DNA from: Candidatus Aegiribacteria sp.
Lineage (GTDB): Bacteria; Fermentibacterota; Fermentibacteria; Fermentibacterales; JCC-6
NCBI GenBank assembly: GCA_030638185.1
Contig: DAOWFD010000124.1
Location: 1-16,123, forward strand
Length of the DNA: 16,123 nt
Direction: 5' to 3'
The notes under the pieces are model-generated. The model was not told where the DNA came from. It saw only the letters and a program-made list of their open reading frames with translations, and ran no database searches. Of the stretch, positions 15,261-16,123 are shown piece after piece. The position numbers were made by a program, and so were the translations under genes. Within the stretch, counting starts at the first letter, position 1. The number at the start of each line of letters is the position of its first letter.

Positions 15261-16123
15261 TTAAAGGAAACTCATTCTGGACATCCCGCCAGCGCTATAT
15301 AATGGCAAATACTCCAGTTTCTGTTCTGGAAGGTTCTTATATGTACCGTCATACAAAACCAGTCCCCGGGGACAGTTGGGATACTTTTGCAGCAGCATGT
15401 GAAGGCTTTTCAGGCTTCCGGCTGCTCCGGACTTAACCTCAATTGGATAGATTTTTCCGTTGAATGCCAGAAGATAATCAACTTCAGCACTGCTTCCTCT
15501 GGCATCTCGCGACCAGTAGAAAAGATCGGGTCCGTGATGAGCCAGAAGTTCCTGAGCAACATATTGTTCGGCAAGTTTCCCTCTGAACATTGCCAGTAAA
15601 TCCTTTCGCTGAAGCTCAAGGTCAACAGGAGTCCTGCAGAGCCTTTGCATCAGACCGATATCCAATATGGATGCCTTGAACCTTTTTTGATTGGCAGTTG
15701 CCCCAAGCGGGAGACCTGATGGGTTTGCAGAAGGTATTTTTTTTAGTACTCCGGCTTTGTTCAGCAGATCAAATGCTTTGCGATTTATCTGACCGGTGTG
15801 ACCATCATCGAGTTTTGTATAAATAAGCTGGTCACCAACGCTTTTAGCACAGTTCAACAAAACTGCATCAAGACAGGCCGGGTCAACATGCGGCTTATAT
15901 TTTGAGAAGTCATCTCTATATGATTCGATTATTTCCGATTGAACTTTGAAGGTTTCAAGCATCGATCCTGAATCACCGAAAGTTTTAACACATTCAGGCA
16001 TGCCTCCAATAAAGAAATATCTGCGCAACTCTTTCAGGAGCATATTTTGAACCTGTTCGTCTACATTGTCCGGGTGTTTAAGAGATTCTTCTGCTAATGA
16101 TTCCCCGCGGATTGCATTGAGAT
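15261..16123 (-). CDS. DUF4143-type AAA+ ATPase, 5' partial
   Basis: The frame is open to the right edge of the window, so the ATG at 16043 is internal and the start and P-loop domain lie outside. About 287 codons are visible. They contain YFFIGGMPECV (a typical mid-protein DUF4143 motif), a helical region with LLNKAGVLKKI, DIGLMQRL, LAEQYVAQELL, and the nuclease-like SSAEVDYLLAFNGKIYPIEVKSG region with D-ExK. It ends in GMSRMSFL and stops at TAA 15261. This gene and the plus-strand ATPase are different subfamilies: apart from the shared motif order the sequences are clearly diverged, and only this one is related to the relic at 13495-13706. The two genes converge with 96 bases between their stops. 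Confidence 0.87.
   Translation of the reverse strand, partial: LNAIRGESLAEESLKHPDNVDEQVQNMLLKELRRYFFIGGMPECVKTFGDSGSMLETFKVQSEIIESYRDDFSKYKPHVDPACLDAVLLNCAKSVGDQLIYTKLDDGHTGQINRKAFDLLNKAGVLKKIPSANPSGLPLGATANQKRFKASILDIGLMQRLCRTPVDLELQRKDLLAMFRGKLAEQYVAQELLAHHGPDLFYWSRDARGSSAEVDYLLAFNGKIYPIEVKSGAAGSLKSLHMLLQKYPNCPRGLVLYDGTYKNLPEQKLEYLPLYSAGGMSRMSFL
15280..15466 (+). repeat. 187-bp direct repeat, right copy
   Basis: This copy lies inside the intact 3' part of the minus-strand ATPase gene at 15261-16123, encoding its C-terminal ~62 residues. It is therefore probably the parental form of the relic at 13520-13706, to which it is identical at 184 of 187 bases. Confidence 0.95.

Noticed and set aside
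13520..15466. A classical insertion sequence with target-site duplication
   Set aside because: There is no transposase or terminal inverted repeat pair, and the 187-bp repeat is coding sequence of the neighbouring ATPase, far longer than known target duplications.

Overview
The window is a bacterial surface-polysaccharide (capsule, exopolysaccharide or O-antigen type) biosynthesis locus. Its right end is a scrambled patch of DUF4143 AAA+ ATPase genes and relics. Nothing in it fixes the taxon. The left half is AT-rich, the ATPase patch is visibly richer in G+C, several genes appear to start with TTG or GTG, and genes often overlap. An uncultured or environmental bacterium is plausible, but that is inference. 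No tRNA, rRNA, CRISPR array or recognisable transposase was seen.

Layout, left to right. (1) A CapA-type metallophosphatase-like gene (+), cut by the left edge. (2) A minus-strand pair read right to left, a GT4 glycosyltransferase then an ATP-grasp enzyme, behind a good sigma70-like promoter in the intergenic region at 3414-3702. (3) A tight plus-strand operon at 3703-8320: GT4 glycosyltransferase, NAD-dependent sugar epimerase/dehydratase, GT4 glycosyltransferase, and a PaaK/CapK-like adenylate-forming enzyme. (4) A minus-strand group, read right to left: a hypothetical secreted protein, then, after a 136-base gap, a bi-domain oxidoreductase (MDR dehydrogenase fused to Gfo/Idh/MocA), an alpha/alpha-barrel protein and a DUF354 glycosyltransferase-like protein. 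The last three overlap by 1 and 4 bases and are probably translationally coupled. The DUF354 and PaaK-like genes converge and share one TTAA as both stop codons. (5) From 13495 to the end: a truncated C-terminal relic of a DUF4143 ATPase (-), about 250 bases without a gene, an intact DUF4143 ATPase (+) with a similar 47-base palindromic element tightly on each side, and a second DUF4143 ATPase (-) cut by the right edge. A near-identical 187-bp direct repeat (184 of 187 bases) lies on both sides of the intact ATPase.

How the genes work together (inference). The epimerase and the bi-domain oxidoreductase would make or modify nucleotide sugars. The three GT4 enzymes and the DUF354 protein would assemble the glycan. 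The ATP-grasp, PaaK-like and CapA-like proteins suggest an acyl, aminoacyl or other carboxylate-derived decoration. No flippase, polymerase or export gene is in the window, so this is only part of the locus.

The most unusual structure is the ATPase patch. The palindrome ends one base before the likely ATPase start codon and lies inside a 21-codon upstream reading frame that has its own good ribosome-binding site. This suggests a translation-controlled switch, or a repeat that travels with this gene family.
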